Part shown: piece after piece, positions 63,152 through 64,000 of the stretch
Layout of the letters: every line of letters begins with the position of its first letter
How positions within the stretch are numbered: the stretch's first letter is position 1
NCBI RefSeq assembly: GCF_038069765.1
Contig: NZ_JBBPFS010000004.1
Location: 62,001 to 126,000, forward strand
Length of the DNA stretch: 64,000 bases
DNA from: Arthrobacter_B sp038069765
Lineage (GTDB): Bacteria; Actinomycetota; Actinomycetes; Actinomycetales; Micrococcaceae
Reading direction: 5' to 3'
The notes under the pieces: model-generated
What the model saw: only the letters and a program-made list of their open reading frames with translations
The model's database searches: none
What the model was told of the DNA's origin: nothing
Made by a program: the position numbers and the translations under genes

Positions 63152-64000
63152 TTACGCCCCGGCCCGGCAGCCGGGGCGAACAGCGGGCAGATAGCCCCCG
63201 CTCCACCGGGCGACCGCGTCATAGGCCCTGCTGCGGACGGATGGCCCGGACAGGAAGACGTCGTGCAGGGCATCGGTGATTCGGGCCACGGTCACGGTGC
63301 TGCCCAGCGACAGCGCCCGGCGGGCCACCACGTTCACGTCCAGGGCGACGTCGGCTTTTCCCGCCTCCGCTGACCAGCGCGGCTGCAGATAGCTCTTGTC
63401 CGAGAGCAGCACCAGCACGGGAATTTCCAACTGAAGCCCGTTCGATACGATGTCCTGGGCGCGGAAAACCGCGTTCAGGAAGGCCGCAGTCACCGGGAAG
63501 CCCCGGAGCGGGCGCCACTGGAGGTTGTAGGTCCATTCACCGCCGAAGGCCGAGAAAACGGCCCGGGAATAGTTACCCACATCCACCGGGGGAAGCGGGG
63601 CCAGCGGCCGGCGCTGCGCCTCCAGTCCGATCAGCGGCGCGATGACCCGGCGGCCCAGCTCGGTGGCCTGGAATTCGAGCCAGGGGCTGTTGAGCACCAG
63701 CGCCGAGGCGGCAGACGGATGACGGGCCGCCCACAGACTCAGGGTCAGCCCACCCGTCGAGTGGCCCATGAGGATCAGGCTGCGCCCGGCCGCCGCCGCC
63801 GGATCCCCGGGAGGCCCGGCTGCTGCCGCCGCCGGGTCCGGGTGTCCCATTGCGGCGAGCGCGGCGGCAATGTCGTCGTCGTATTCCCCAAGGTCGCTCA
63901 CGTACCCCGGTGTCTGTCCCGGCCGCAGGCTGCGGCCGTAATTGTGCAGGTCCAGGGCATAAAAACGGGCACCGGCTTCCGCCCAGTATTCCGCCAGCTC
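63152..64000 (-). CDS. serine aminopeptidase-type alpha/beta hydrolase, N-terminus beyond window
   Basis: 283 residues visible, running off the right edge. The nucleophile elbow is in LILMGHSTGGLTLSLWA; a later Asp in LVLLSDKSYL and His in DALHDVFL fit the catalytic triad. The first visible residues (ELAEYWAEAGARFYALDLHNYGRS) are the family's second beta-alpha unit. Likely a lipase/esterase or monoacylglycerol-lipase-like enzyme. Ends nine bases from the convergent malate synthase stop. Confidence 0.85.
   Translation of the reverse strand, partial: ELAEYWAEAGARFYALDLHNYGRSLRPGQTPGYVSDLGEYDDDIAAALAAMGHPDPAAAAAGPPGDPAAAAGRSLILMGHSTGGLTLSLWAARHPSAASALVLNSPWLEFQATELGRRVIAPLIGLEAQRRPLAPLPPVDVGNYSRAVFSAFGGEWTYNLQWRPLRGFPVTAAFLNAVFRAQDIVSNGLQLEIPVLVLLSDKSYLQPRWSAEAGKADVALDVNVVARRALSLGSTVTVARITDALHDVFLSGPSVRSRAYDAVARWSGGYLPAVRPGCRAGA

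Overview
The window is 64 kb of G+C-rich (about two thirds by eye), densely packed chromosomal DNA from an actinobacterium. Gene content points to the Micrococcaceae, probably Arthrobacter in the broad sense: paired ClpP genes, GAF-ANTAR regulators, a DUF664/DinB-type protein, a sugar ABC importer without its own ATPase, an Asp23/DUF6286/DUF2273 envelope-stress cluster, and frequent GTG and TTG starts. This placement is an inference from gene families, not from a search. No prophage, insertion sequence, CRISPR array or rRNA is visible; one tRNA-Ala is present.

Layout. 1-9.3 kb: partial glycerol dehydrogenase, an SOS-type umuDC pair behind a LexA-like box, a MarR/VOC divergent pair with a three-part operator, arfB, tRNA-Ala, a Cys-rich copper-binding protein, a heavy-metal P-type ATPase, and a TmrB-like gene followed by the orphan tail of a second ATPase copy. 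9.3-18.6 kb: SDR, acetamidase/formamidase, CorA, alcohol dehydrogenase, two MFS transporters and a glycosyltransferase. 18.7-31.5 kb: a stress-flavoured block with two manganese catalases facing each other around two GAF-ANTAR regulators and small companion proteins, then an S10 peptidase, membrane proteins, a GSP39-like SDR, an UspA protein and efflux pumps. 31.5-36 kb: TetR, RraA, a two-gene clpP operon with a PopR/ClgR-like regulator, and a CitE-like lyase. 36-41 kb: GlcD-like oxidase, lactate permease and alanine:Na+ symporter. 41-47 kb: mannitol 2-dehydrogenase, a SorC-type regulator and polyol ABC importer genes. 47-57 kb: ChaB protein, then gcvP-gcvT-gcvH-glyA-sdaA behind a tandem glycine riboswitch, with cycA divergent. 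57-64 kb: Asp23 cluster, divergent ECF sigma factor and a zinc-finger/Asp23 fusion, malate synthase, and a partial alpha/beta hydrolase.

How the genes fit together. The glycine-cleavage block converts glycine to one-carbon units and serine to pyruvate, under glycine control. The mannitol block imports a polyol and oxidises it. A palindrome of the form GTAAG-N3/4-CTTAC lies upstream of five genes between 19.6 and 47.8 kb (both Mn-catalases, a membrane protein, the GSP39-like SDR and ChaB) and may mark a general-stress regulon. The clpP operon and its regulator carry matching TCTGC-type palindromes.

Most interesting points: two predicted proteases whose active sites are replaced at exactly the catalytic positions (UmuD Ser and Lys; second ClpP Ser), the candidate stress palindrome, the PopR-type circuit, the zinc-finger/Asp23 fusion beside the sigma factor, the ATPase tail duplication, and short tandem repeats that sit on or beside stop codons at five gene ends.
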